NCBI GenBank assembly: GCA_035691065.1
Contig: DASSJT010000150.1
Coordinates: 1 to 5,955, forward strand
Source: DASSJT01 sp035691065
Lineage (GTDB): Bacteria > Actinomycetota > Actinomycetes > Actinomycetales > Dermatophilaceae
Direction of reading: 5' to 3'
DNA: 5,955 nt
Shown: piece after piece, positions 1 to 5,847 of the stretch
Layout of the letters: every line of letters begins with the position of its first letter
Numbering within the stretch: position 1 is the stretch's first letter
The notes under the pieces: model-generated
Databases searched by the model: none
What the model was told of the DNA's origin: nothing
Seen by the model: only the letters and a program-made list of their open reading frames with translations
Program-made: the position numbers and the translations under genes

Positions 1-57
1 GACGAGGTTCTGCAGGAGGCTGTGCGGCGGCTGCATGCCATGCCGCGCAGCGTGTAG
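1..57 (+). CDS. C-terminal tail of an unidentified protein (partial)
   Basis: The first 18 codons of the window read in frame to a TAG stop. The peptide begins DEVLQEAV and ends HAMPRSV. Fifteen of the 18 codons end in G or C, as expected for a real gene in this genome, and the residues alternate acidic, hydrophobic and arginine positions like a terminal amphipathic helix. The bulk of the gene lies outside the window, so no family can be recognised. In related actinobacteria the gene next to the M23 protein is usually rpsB, transcribed divergently; this tail runs the other way and is not RpsB. A minus-strand frame through the same bases has a poorer codon pattern and no recognisable RpsB start. 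The reading is plausible but rests on 54 coding bases. Confidence 0.4.
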   Translation, partial: DEVLQEAVRRLHAMPRSV

Positions 58-341
58 GCCCGGGGTCGGTCCTCCTCGCATCTCGCCAAACGTCGACGGG
101 AACAGGTGCACGGGACGTGGACGTGGCGCGTCCGGCGGGCACAACCCGGTCCGAACGGGACGGACGCCTTCTGGCCGGCGCACCTCGTCTCTGATCTGCC
201 TGGCCACGGGTGGCCCTCCCTGCTGGTCAGGGCCTCGGCTGCGCCACCGGCCGTCCACAGGCAGGACCTCGTGCGTCACGTCGTCCACAGCGCGCGGGTC
301 GCCCGGAGCGCTGCTCCTGCCGGTCAGTCCACAGTGGCCGC
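58..341. other. Intergenic spacer upstream of the M23 gene, no TpA steps
   Basis: This 284-base stretch has no convincing gene. The short open frames crossing it look like no known protein and lack a ribosome binding site. It contains no TA dinucleotide at all, so no sigma-70-type minus-10 box (TANNNT) exists here on either strand. A GGGAAC at 98-103 resembles an ECF sigma minus-35 element, but no GTT follows at the right spacing. Two small hairpins share bases and so could not form together: GGCCA/TGGCC (202-206 with 211-215) and GGCCCT/AGGGCC (212-217 with 229-234). Neither is followed by a T-run. Three GTCCACAG octamers occupy its right third and are listed separately. Confidence 0.6.
253..334 (+). 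repeat. Three direct copies of GTCCACAG before the M23 gene
   Basis: GTCCACAG occurs at 253-260, 283-290 and 327-334, all on the plus strand, with starts 30 and 44 bases apart. The last copy ends 7 bases before the M23 start codon. The core TCCACA is shared with DnaA boxes (actinobacterial consensus close to TTGTCCACA); the middle copy, TCGTCCACA, is nearest and the other two begin CC and CA. A fourth GTCCACAG lies at 1619-1626 inside the DUF3152 coding region and is probably chance. The cluster could be a binding site for DnaA or another regulator; no function is shown by the sequence. Confidence 0.4.
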
Positions 342-1133
342 ATGACTCTGGTCCGACCGCTCACCACAGCCGCCGCCACGACGACCGCGACGCTGGCCCT
401 GGCGGCCACGGTCGCGGCAGCGGCCCATGTTGCCCCCGCTCATGGCGCTGGGCCTGCGCCTGGGGGGAGCACGCCGGCAGCGGTCGGAGCGACTACGGCG
501 GACTGGACCGAAGGCCTCGGCACGGTGCCTCGGGCCGCGGCGGACGTGACTGATGCATCAGCCTTCGCGGACACCTCGTGGCAGCTGGCGCAGCCGGTGC
601 CAGGACGGTCGGCTGGCGGGCTCCCGACGCGCGAAACCCCTTCGACGCCAGGTGGCTTGGGCACGGCCGACTCGGTATCGCGCCTCCGGGCCGCCTCGCC
701 CTACGGCGCCTTCCGCGGGCGCTGGCTGTGGCCGCTTCAGCCGCGACCGCTCGTGCTGCGCAGGTTCGAGGCGCCCGCGACGCGCTATGGCCGCGGGCAC
801 CGTGGCATCGACCTTGCGGCCAAACCGGGCGACGCGGTGCGCTCGGTCGACGCCGGAGTGGTGACCCATGCGGCAACTCTGGCGGGGCGCGGAACCATCA
901 CGCTCCTGCACGCCTCAGGACTCCGGTCGACCTACGAGCCGGTGCACGCCACCGTGCAGGTCGGCGACGTGATCGACCGCGGTTCGCCGATCGGGGTGGT
1001 GGAACACGTGCTGGGTCACTGCGGTGTCGCCTCGTGCCTCCACCTCGGGGCGTTACGGGGTGATGCCTACGTCGACCCCCTCCCGCTGCTGATGGGAAGG
1101 GTGATCCTCCTGCCCGTGCCGGCATCATGGTGA
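342..1133 (+). CDS. Secreted M23 (LytM-like) metallopeptidase-family protein, probably non-catalytic
   Basis: This is a 263-residue exported protein of the M23 peptidoglycan-endopeptidase family. The ATG at 342 is chosen because a typical signal peptide follows at once: Arg5, then an Ala/Thr/Leu-rich core to about residue 28, with cleavage likely near residues 28-36. No clear Shine-Dalgarno precedes it. Residues 36-125 are a low-complexity Ala/Pro/Gly/Thr linker, followed by the M23 fold at about 128-250. The first zinc motif HRGID gives His153 and Asp157, and His234 in CLH supplies the third ligand. The two histidines needed for catalysis in LytM-type enzymes are absent: the usual Tyr-x-His is Tyr-Glu-Pro (198-200), and the first His of HxH is Cys232. 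From memory, the same YEP and CLH variants occur in the actinobacterial relatives found beside rpsB, so this is probably a family trait and not decay. A role as a cell-wall binding or regulatory protein is inferred. It converges on the DUF3152 gene. Confidence 0.88.
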   Translation: MTLVRPLTTAAATTTATLALAATVAAAAHVAPAHGAGPAPGGSTPAAVGATTADWTEGLGTVPRAAADVTDASAFADTSWQLAQPVPGRSAGGLPTRETPSTPGGLGTADSVSRLRAASPYGAFRGRWLWPLQPRPLVLRRFEAPATRYGRGHRGIDLAAKPGDAVRSVDAGVVTHAATLAGRGTITLLHASGLRSTYEPVHATVQVGDVIDRGSPIGVVEHVLGHCGVASCLHLGALRGDAYVDPLPLLMGRVILLPVPASW

Positions 1134-1247
1134 ATCGCGCTCAGCCATCCTCGACGCCCGTCACTCTCCCTCGTGAGCGTCATGGGCCCAGCCCACACCG
1201 GCGCCCATACGCGCCCTGGCTCAGACCAGACGCCGTCGCTGTCGGGC
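1134..1247. terminator. Convergent spacer with weak hairpins, possible bidirectional terminator
   Basis: This 114-base gap separates the M23 gene and the DUF3152 gene, which face each other, so termination is expected here. The only stems seen are short: TGGGC-CCA-GCCCA at 1183-1195 and GGCGC-CCATAC-GCGCC at 1200-1215. Neither has a following T-tract on either strand. They may act as GC-only terminators, which are common in actinobacteria, but the call rests mainly on position. Confidence 0.25.
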
Positions 1248-1261
1248 TCAGACGCCGTCGC
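1218..1261. repeat. Imperfect tandem duplication at the DUF3152 stop codon
   Basis: GGCTCAGACGCCGTCGC at 1245-1261 recurs at 1218-1239 with an extra CCAGA after the eighth base. The right copy includes the TGA stop of the minus-strand DUF3152 gene and its last codons (Gly-Asp-Gly-Val); the left copy is untranslated. This looks like a small slippage duplication at the 3' end of the gene. No function is implied. Confidence 0.6.
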
Positions 1262-2207
1262 CCTTGGGCCAGGCCCATGGGACGCACCCATGGAGACCCA
1301 GGGTTTGCTGCATCATGACGGGTGCGTGCCTCCCCGGCGCCGGGCACTCTGCGTGCTGATGGCCAAGCCCATGGCCGACCTCGTGGTTGATGAGGTAGGT
1401 GCGGTAGCCAGCGAGGTTGCCGCCCCAGGTCTCAGCACCAAGGGTCCAGCGCCGCAGGTTGAGCACGGATCGCTCGCCGTTCCAGCACGACACCTGGGAG
1501 AGGGTGCGCATCGGCGCGCAGAGTCGGTCCGTCGTCCTGGGGCTGGCCAGCGTCACCCGGATGTCGACGTGCTGTCCCGCGGCTGCCTGGCGCGGCGTCA
1601 CATTGACGAATCTGATGCCGTCCACAGGTTGCCAGGCGCGCTCGTCGAGCAGCACCCGCGCGACGTTCTCGGCCAGCTCGGCGGCGTCTGCCCGCAGACC
1701 GCCCTCGATCTCCACCGTGTAGCGCACGATCGTGCCCACCGTGGTCGGGTTGTCCTTGGCGGGTACCTCCAGCACTCTGAACGTGCCTGTGCCCTCTTCG
1801 ACGACCGATCGCGCTGCCGCGGCGGCTGGGCCGGTCCATGGGCCGTCCTCGTCGGCCGAGTCAGCGGCGGTGCTCCCGGCTGGGCGCGCGGCGGGGGCGG
1901 TGTGCTTGTTCCCGGTCGTGTCCGCGGCGACTGTCGTCTGGGGGTACCCTCCGAAGCTTCGGTATACCCACGTCGAGGCGCCGAGTGCCACCAAGGTCAG
2001 GACGGCGATCGTCCGCCGGAGCCGGACCCTCCGGCCGGGACGGCGATGTCGCGGTGGGCCAGCCCCGCCGCGTGGCCGCCGTGATCCCCGCGCCCCACCC
2101 CGAGCAGCCGCCAGCCGCCGCCGCTGGGCACGGGTCTCCACAAGGGGACCCGATGCCGGCGACGGCCCGGGCGGGCGCCGGTCAGGCGCGGGGATGTGCT
2201 TGGGCAT
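1248..2207 (-). CDS. Membrane-anchored DUF3152 protein with metzincin-type zinc motif
   Basis: The 319-residue product has an Arg-rich N-terminal segment (about 24-65), one transmembrane helix (about 66-82, TIAVLTLVALGAST), a Pro/Ala/Thr linker to about 125, and an outward-facing DUF3152 domain to the end. The domain ends with INHEVGHGLGHQH, which fits HExxHxxGxxH exactly: His275, Glu276, His279, Gly282, His285. Methionines 298-299 could form the Met-turn seen in metzincins. Four cysteines (230, 241, 288, 308) all lie outside the membrane and could form two disulfides. The DUF3152 match is made from remembered family motifs such as PVMMQQ and LGLHGC; no substrate is known. The ATG lies inside xerC, overlapping it by 26 bases, with GAAGAAG 4 bases upstream (2212-2218), so translation is probably coupled. 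A GTG at 2141-2139 is a possible later start without a visible ribosome site. Confidence 0.9.
   Translation of the reverse strand: MPKHIPAPDRRPPGPSPASGPLVETRAQRRRLAAARGGARGSRRPRGGAGPPRHRRPGRRVRLRRTIAVLTLVALGASTWVYRSFGGYPQTTVAADTTGNKHTAPAARPAGSTAADSADEDGPWTGPAAAAARSVVEEGTGTFRVLEVPAKDNPTTVGTIVRYTVEIEGGLRADAAELAENVARVLLDERAWQPVDGIRFVNVTPRQAAAGQHVDIRVTLASPRTTDRLCAPMRTLSQVSCWNGERSVLNLRRWTLGAETWGGNLAGYRTYLINHEVGHGLGHQHAECPAPGRHAPVMMQQTLGLHGCVPWAWPKGDGV
1942..1968. repeat. Cluster of three perfect palindromes within the DUF3152 gene
   Basis: GGGTACCC (1942-1949), CCGAAGCTTCGG (1951-1962) and GGTATACC (1961-1968) are each perfect palindromes, the last two overlapping by two bases. Together they form an AT-richer island in a very GC-rich gene. 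They lie in the codons for roughly residues 80-89, just after the transmembrane helix, and encode tryptophan, tyrosine, phenylalanine and glycine residues. They could be coincidental or a protein-binding site inside the gene. Confidence 0.4.
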
Positions 2208-3123
2208 AGGACTTCTTCAGCCGATCGACAGACACGTGAGTGTAGATCTGCGTCGTCGCCAGCGAGGCATGTCCCAGCAGCTCCTGGACCATGCGCAGGT
2301 CGGCCCCGCCCTCGAGCACGTGGGTGGCTGCGCTGTGACGCAGCCCGTGCGGGCCGATGTCCGGGGCATCGGGGACGTGCTTCATGAGCTGGTGCACGAC
2401 GTCGCGGACTTGGCGCGGGTCCACCCGGTTGCCCCGCCGCCCGAGGAACAGGGCCGGCCCGCTTCCCGAACGCGCCAGACGGCCGCGGGCAAGAGTGAGC
2501 CAGTCGACGAGGGCAGCCTCTGCCGGGATCCCAAAGGGGACCACGCGTTCCCTGCCCCCCTTTCCGAGGACTCGCACCACACGAGAGCCGAAGTCCACGT
2601 CGTCGATGTCGAGGGAGGCCAGCTCGCCGACGCGGATCCCTGTGGCGTAGAGGAGCTCGAGCATCGCCCGGTTGCGCACGTGCAGCGGGTCGACGTCGTC
2701 TGCCGCGGTCGCGGCCACGTCGAGGAGACGGCTGGCGTCCCGCTGTCTGAGGACGGATGGCAACCTCGTCTGCCGCTTCGGCGCCGCCAGGCGAAGTGAG
2801 GGATCACTCGGAATGCGACCGGTCCGGGCCAGCCACCCGAAGAACGTGCGAGCTGCTGCGGCCCGGCGCGAGAGAGTCGCCCTGGCCGCACCCCCGGAGG
2901 CCATGTCGCCAAGCCACCTGCGGAGGTCGCGCAGCGTCACCTCGCCGAGGGCAGTCTCGGCAGAGTCGGCGTCGACATGGCGCAACAGGTGCAGCACGTC
3001 CCCACGGTAGGCGCGAATCGTGTGCTCAGAGCGGCCGCGCTCCGACCGAAGGTGACGCACGAAGGCCTCGAGCGCCTCCCCTGCCACATCTGTCACGGTG
3101 CCACAGTCGCAAACCAGCGCCAT
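2182..3123 (-). CDS. xerC: Tyrosine site-specific recombinase XerC
   Basis: XerC acts with XerD at the chromosomal dif site to resolve dimers before cell division. From the ATG at 3123 the protein is 313 residues, close to the usual 300. The N-terminal SAM-like core-binding domain (about 16-105) contains FVRHL and SEHTIRAYRGDV, and the catalytic domain follows. All catalytic residues are visible: Arg164 in ATGIRVGELASL, Lys188 in LGKGGRERVVPF, His259 and Arg262 in HGLRHSAATH, His285 in LGHASLATT, and the nucleophile Tyr294 in IYTHV. The start is uncertain: the frame stays open upstream into dprA, with an ATG at 3156 (324 residues) and a GTG at 3096 (304 residues), and none has a good Shine-Dalgarno. 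The gene lies 55 bases after dprA and overlaps the DUF3152 start. XerC is preferred over XerD because of its position after dprA, as in Mycobacterium Rv2894c. Confidence 0.93.
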   Translation of the reverse strand: MALVCDCGTVTDVAGEALEAFVRHLRSERGRSEHTIRAYRGDVLHLLRHVDADSAETALGEVTLRDLRRWLGDMASGGAARATLSRRAAAARTFFGWLARTGRIPSDPSLRLAAPKRQTRLPSVLRQRDASRLLDVAATAADDVDPLHVRNRAMLELLYATGIRVGELASLDIDDVDFGSRVVRVLGKGGRERVVPFGIPAEAALVDWLTLARGRLARSGSGPALFLGRRGNRVDPRQVRDVVHQLMKHVPDAPDIGPHGLRHSAATHVLEGGADLRMVQELLGHASLATTQIYTHVSVDRLKKSYAQAHPRA

Positions 3124-3178
3124 CCGGGCAAACAGACCCGCCGACACGCCGAGCATGCCTGTCGTCGGGGGCGACTGT

Positions 3179-4303
3179 TCAGTAGGTCGACCACTGCTTC
3201 CGGGGCTTCTTCCGCCACAGGTCGCCTTCTCGCTGAGCCATCCCGAGGGCCTCCAGCTGGCCAAGGGCAGCCATCACCGCCGGCAACCCCAGCGTCGTCA
3301 GCCGCACCAGATCTCGGACCGGCGCCGCCTTGCGGAAGGGAAGCGCGTCGAGCACGGACTTCTCCTGCTGACCCAGACCGTCATCGGGGCTCACGGCGCC
3401 GCGTCGCTCGGGGGCGAGGTCGTCGCCCAACCGGCCCAGCAGCTCGGCCGCCTCCGCGGCATCGGTGACGAGCTGGGCGCGGCCCTCGCGAATCCACTGA
3501 TGGCACCCCGCGGACACCATCGACGTCACCGGCCCGGGGACGGCAGCAACCGGTCGACCATGGGCCTCAGCCTCGCCTGCCGTGCTGAGGGACCCGGAGC
3601 GCAGTCCGGCCTCGACGATGATCGTGCCGTTCGTGGCGGTGGCGATGATCCGGTTGCGCCGCAGGAACCGACTGCGCGTCGGCGCACTGCCTGGTGCCAC
3701 TTCGCTCACGACCAGGCCCTCCGCGACGATCGTGGTGAGCAGGTTCGCGTGCGCCGCTGGATAGGGGCGGTCGACGCCGCTCGCCAGAACTGCGATCGTC
3801 AGCCCGCCCACAGCGAGGGCCCCGCGGTGGGCAGCGGCATCGATGCCGAACGCCGCCCCCGACATCACGGCGAACCCCCGCTCGGCCAGCCCGGCCGCCA
3901 TCTCGCGGGCGACTTCCTCGCCGTACCGCGTCGCTGCGCGCGCCCCCACGATGCTGGCGGCGCGCTCACATGCTTGGCCGAGGCTGCGCTCTCCGCGCGC
4001 CCAGAGGCACACGGGTGCACTCTGATGCTCGCTCACGCCCTGCGGCCAGTCCGCGTCGCCCGGGACCAGCACCTTGGCGCCCACGCGGCTGGCAACCTCC
4101 AGGTCTCGCTCGAGGTCCAGCTCGGCGAGCCGTGGCTGCAGCCGCTCTGCGCCCGCGAGGGCAGCTTCGCGAACCGCAGCGAGCGCAGGTGCAGCGCCCA
4201 GCGATGCGATCCACCGCAGGACCGACGGGTCGCCCGGCTCGCTGACCCGACTCCACGCGGCACGGGCCCACCGGTCCTCGGAGAGGAGGCTGCTCCAGGG
4301 CAT
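3179..4303 (-). CDS. dprA: DNA-processing protein DprA
   Basis: DprA (Smf) binds incoming single-stranded DNA in the cytoplasm during transformation and loads RecA on it. The 374-residue protein has a divergent helical N-terminal part (about 10-60), the extended Rossmann-fold DprA domain (about 65-292) and a C-terminal winged helix (about 310-365). Family motifs include SIVGAR (117-122), SGAAFGIDAAAH (148-159), RRNRIIA (215-221) and SGSLSTAGEA (236-245), then VAAVPGPVTS and SAGCH. The ATG at 4303 shares one base with the comM stop (TGATG), and AGGTGG sits 4 bases upstream, which favours it over the adjacent GTG at 4306. The frame stays open another 79 codons upstream, but that part overlaps comM and is Arg/Pro-rich composition noise. 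Many actinobacteria keep dprA without known competence, so a wider recombination role is possible. Confidence 0.95.
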   Translation of the reverse strand: MPWSSLLSEDRWARAAWSRVSEPGDPSVLRWIASLGAAPALAAVREAALAGAERLQPRLAELDLERDLEVASRVGAKVLVPGDADWPQGVSEHQSAPVCLWARGERSLGQACERAASIVGARAATRYGEEVAREMAAGLAERGFAVMSGAAFGIDAAAHRGALAVGGLTIAVLASGVDRPYPAAHANLLTTIVAEGLVVSEVAPGSAPTRSRFLRRNRIIATATNGTIIVEAGLRSGSLSTAGEAEAHGRPVAAVPGPVTSMVSAGCHQWIREGRAQLVTDAAEAAELLGRLGDDLAPERRGAVSPDDGLGQQEKSVLDALPFRKAAPVRDLVRLTTLGLPAVMAALGQLEALGMAQREGDLWRKKPRKQWSTY

Positions 4304-5847
4304 CACGCCACCTGCCCTTGCTGGCGCAGGGCGAGGGCCAGCCCGATGTCGGCTCGTGAGGGGGTCGTTCGGCCGGCGAGGTCGGCGACAGACCACGCGA
4401 GGCGGAGAACGCGATCGTAGCCCCGGAGGGTGAGCAGGCCGCGGTCGAGCGCGCGGTCGAGATCTGCCGTGGTGGACGCACCGGGGCGCCACGGCGCCCG
4501 CCGCAGGGCAGCTCCCGGCGCACGACCGTTGACTGACCACCGGACGCGCGACCAGCGCTCCGCCTGGGCCTGACGCGCCCGGGCCACTCGGGATGCGACG
4601 ACCGAGCTGGGCTCGCCAGGCGGCATCCCCAGGGCGGCGCGGCTCACGGCCGGGATCTGCACCTGGAGATCCACGCGGTCAAGCAGAGGCCCGGAGAGCC
4701 GGCCGGAGTAGCGCCGGCGCTGCAGCGCCGAGCAGGTGCACTCCTCCCCCTTGCCGAAGCCCAAACCGCACGGGCAGGGGTTGGCCGCCATCACCAGCTG
4801 GAACCGAGCCGGGAATCGGATTGACTCTCGCGCCCTGGCCACGACGACCTCGCCGGACTCCAGCGGCTGGCGCAGGCACTGCAGGACGGTCGTCCTGAAC
4901 TCAGGAGCCTCGTCGAGGAACAGGACTCCACGGTGTGCCTGCGTGATGGCGCCCGGCCTGACATGGCCGCTGCCGCCACCGACGATGGCAGCCGTCGAGG
5001 CGCTGTGGTGCGGAGCCACGAAAGGCGGAATCCCCGTCAGGAGAGGCTGCTCGGGCAGGTCCCCGACCAGGGAGCGCACCGCCATGACCTCGAGCGACTC
5101 CTCGCGGTGTAGCGGGGGAAGGATCGAGACGAGTCGCTCCGCGAGCATGGTCTTGCCCGCTCCCGGGGGCCCGGTGAGCAGCAGGTGGTGGACCCCCACC
5201 GCTGCCAGCTCCAGTGCCAGCCGGGCCTCGTCCTGGCCAACGACGTCCGCGAGGTCGGGCGGGGCGAACGCCTCGGTCGGCGACGGCACGAGGGAGGGCC
5301 CGACATCGGGCCAGGGCAGCTCCCCACTGTCTTGCGCTTGCTCGTAGCGAGAAACCAGAGTGGTCAGGTCTGAGACATCGTGGACCCGGATGCCCTCGAC
5401 GAGACGCGCTTCTGCCGCATTGGCCGAGGGCACCACCACGTCTCGGGCGCCGTGGCGGAGCGCGGCATGGACGGCCGGCAGGATGCCCCGAACGGCTCGA
5501 ACCGAGCCGTCAAGGCCCAGCTCCCCGAGGTGGACGACCTCCCGACAGACGTTGCGAGGGACCTTCCCCGCTGCCGCCAGCACGGCCACTGCCATGGGCA
5601 GGTCGAACGCGGAGCCGCTCTTGGTGATGGACGCCGGGGACAGGTTGACCGTCACGCGCATCTGGCTGACCGATAGGCCGAGCGGCAGCGTCGCTGCCTT
5701 GATCCGTTCGGGTGCCTGGCCGCAGGCGGCGTCAGGAAGGCCGGTCACCGTGAACTGGGGCAGGCCCTGCCCGATGTGAGCCTCGACCTCGACGGCCGTG
5801 CCCTCCAGCCCGTGCAACGCCACCGAGCGCGCCATGCCGAGCTTCAC
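4303..5847 (-). CDS. comM: ComM/YifB family AAA+ ATPase (Mg-chelatase-like)
   Basis: ComM is a hexameric AAA+ motor that drives branch migration to extend integration of transformed DNA in Vibrio and Acinetobacter; its task in actinobacteria is less clear. The 514 residues match full family length. The N-terminal ChlI/Lon-S16-like domain (about 5-170) carries VTVNLSPASITKSGSAFDLP. The AAA+ core follows, with Walker A GPPGAGKT (226-233), Walker B GVLFLDEAPEF (307-317), sensor-1 Asn356 in MAANPCPCG, and a paired-cysteine element (Cys358, Cys360, Cys370, Cys372) that probably binds a metal. SGPLLDRVDL (385-394) includes the likely arginine finger Arg391. The C-terminal domain has LRGYDRVLRLAWSVADLAG (474-492). 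The GTG at 5847 is preferred over the ATG at 5835 because GGAG lies 7 bases before it (5855-5858) and it makes a 4-nt GTGA overlap with yraN. Confidence 0.95.
   Translation of the reverse strand: MKLGMARSVALHGLEGTAVEVEAHIGQGLPQFTVTGLPDAACGQAPERIKAATLPLGLSVSQMRVTVNLSPASITKSGSAFDLPMAVAVLAAAGKVPRNVCREVVHLGELGLDGSVRAVRGILPAVHAALRHGARDVVVPSANAAEARLVEGIRVHDVSDLTTLVSRYEQAQDSGELPWPDVGPSLVPSPTEAFAPPDLADVVGQDEARLALELAAVGVHHLLLTGPPGAGKTMLAERLVSILPPLHREESLEVMAVRSLVGDLPEQPLLTGIPPFVAPHHSASTAAIVGGGSGHVRPGAITQAHRGVLFLDEAPEFRTTVLQCLRQPLESGEVVVARARESIRFPARFQLVMAANPCPCGLGFGKGEECTCSALQRRRYSGRLSGPLLDRVDLQVQIPAVSRAALGMPPGEPSSVVASRVARARQAQAERWSRVRWSVNGRAPGAALRRAPWRPGASTTADLDRALDRGLLTLRGYDRVLRLAWSVADLAGRTTPSRADIGLALALRQQGQVA
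4308..4313 (-). promoter_or_regulatory. dprA ribosome binding site inside comM
   Basis: The minus strand reads AGGTGG, 4 bases before the dprA ATG, within the last codons of comM (Gln-Val-Ala). It decides the start of dprA at 4303 and implies translational coupling to comM termination. Confidence 0.6.

Noticed and set aside
210..341. 44-codon N-terminal extension of the M23 protein
   Set aside because: A proper signal peptide begins at the ATG at 342, and the extension would bury it.
58..341. tRNA or small RNA gene in the left spacer
   Set aside because: No TpsiC-like GGTTCGA segment, acceptor stem or CCA end, and no strong terminator, was found on either strand.
1173..2799. Long plus-strand open frames opposite the DUF3152 and xerC genes
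   Set aside because: Both minus-strand genes have complete family motifs; the plus-strand translations are rich in Arg, Pro and Ala and resemble nothing known.
3124..3178. Possible hairpin in the dprA-xerC gap followed by TCTGTTTG on the minus strand
   Set aside because: The stem is short and imperfect and the T content low; it also falls between genes that appear co-transcribed.
3098..4420. Long plus-strand open frame of 440 codons opposite dprA
   Set aside because: It lies antisense to a gene with clear DprA motifs, has no recognisable domain, and is an expected by-product of high GC content and few stop codons.
4304..4540. 79-codon upstream extension of dprA
   Set aside because: It overlaps the comM C-terminal coding region in another frame, is Arg/Pro-rich, and the ATG at 4303 has its own ribosome site and gives normal DprA length.
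4715..4730. 16-base perfect palindrome CGGCGCTGCAGCGCCG in comM
   Set aside because: It encodes part of the conserved peptide SALQRRRYSG, so the symmetry is explained well enough by protein and GC-rich codons.
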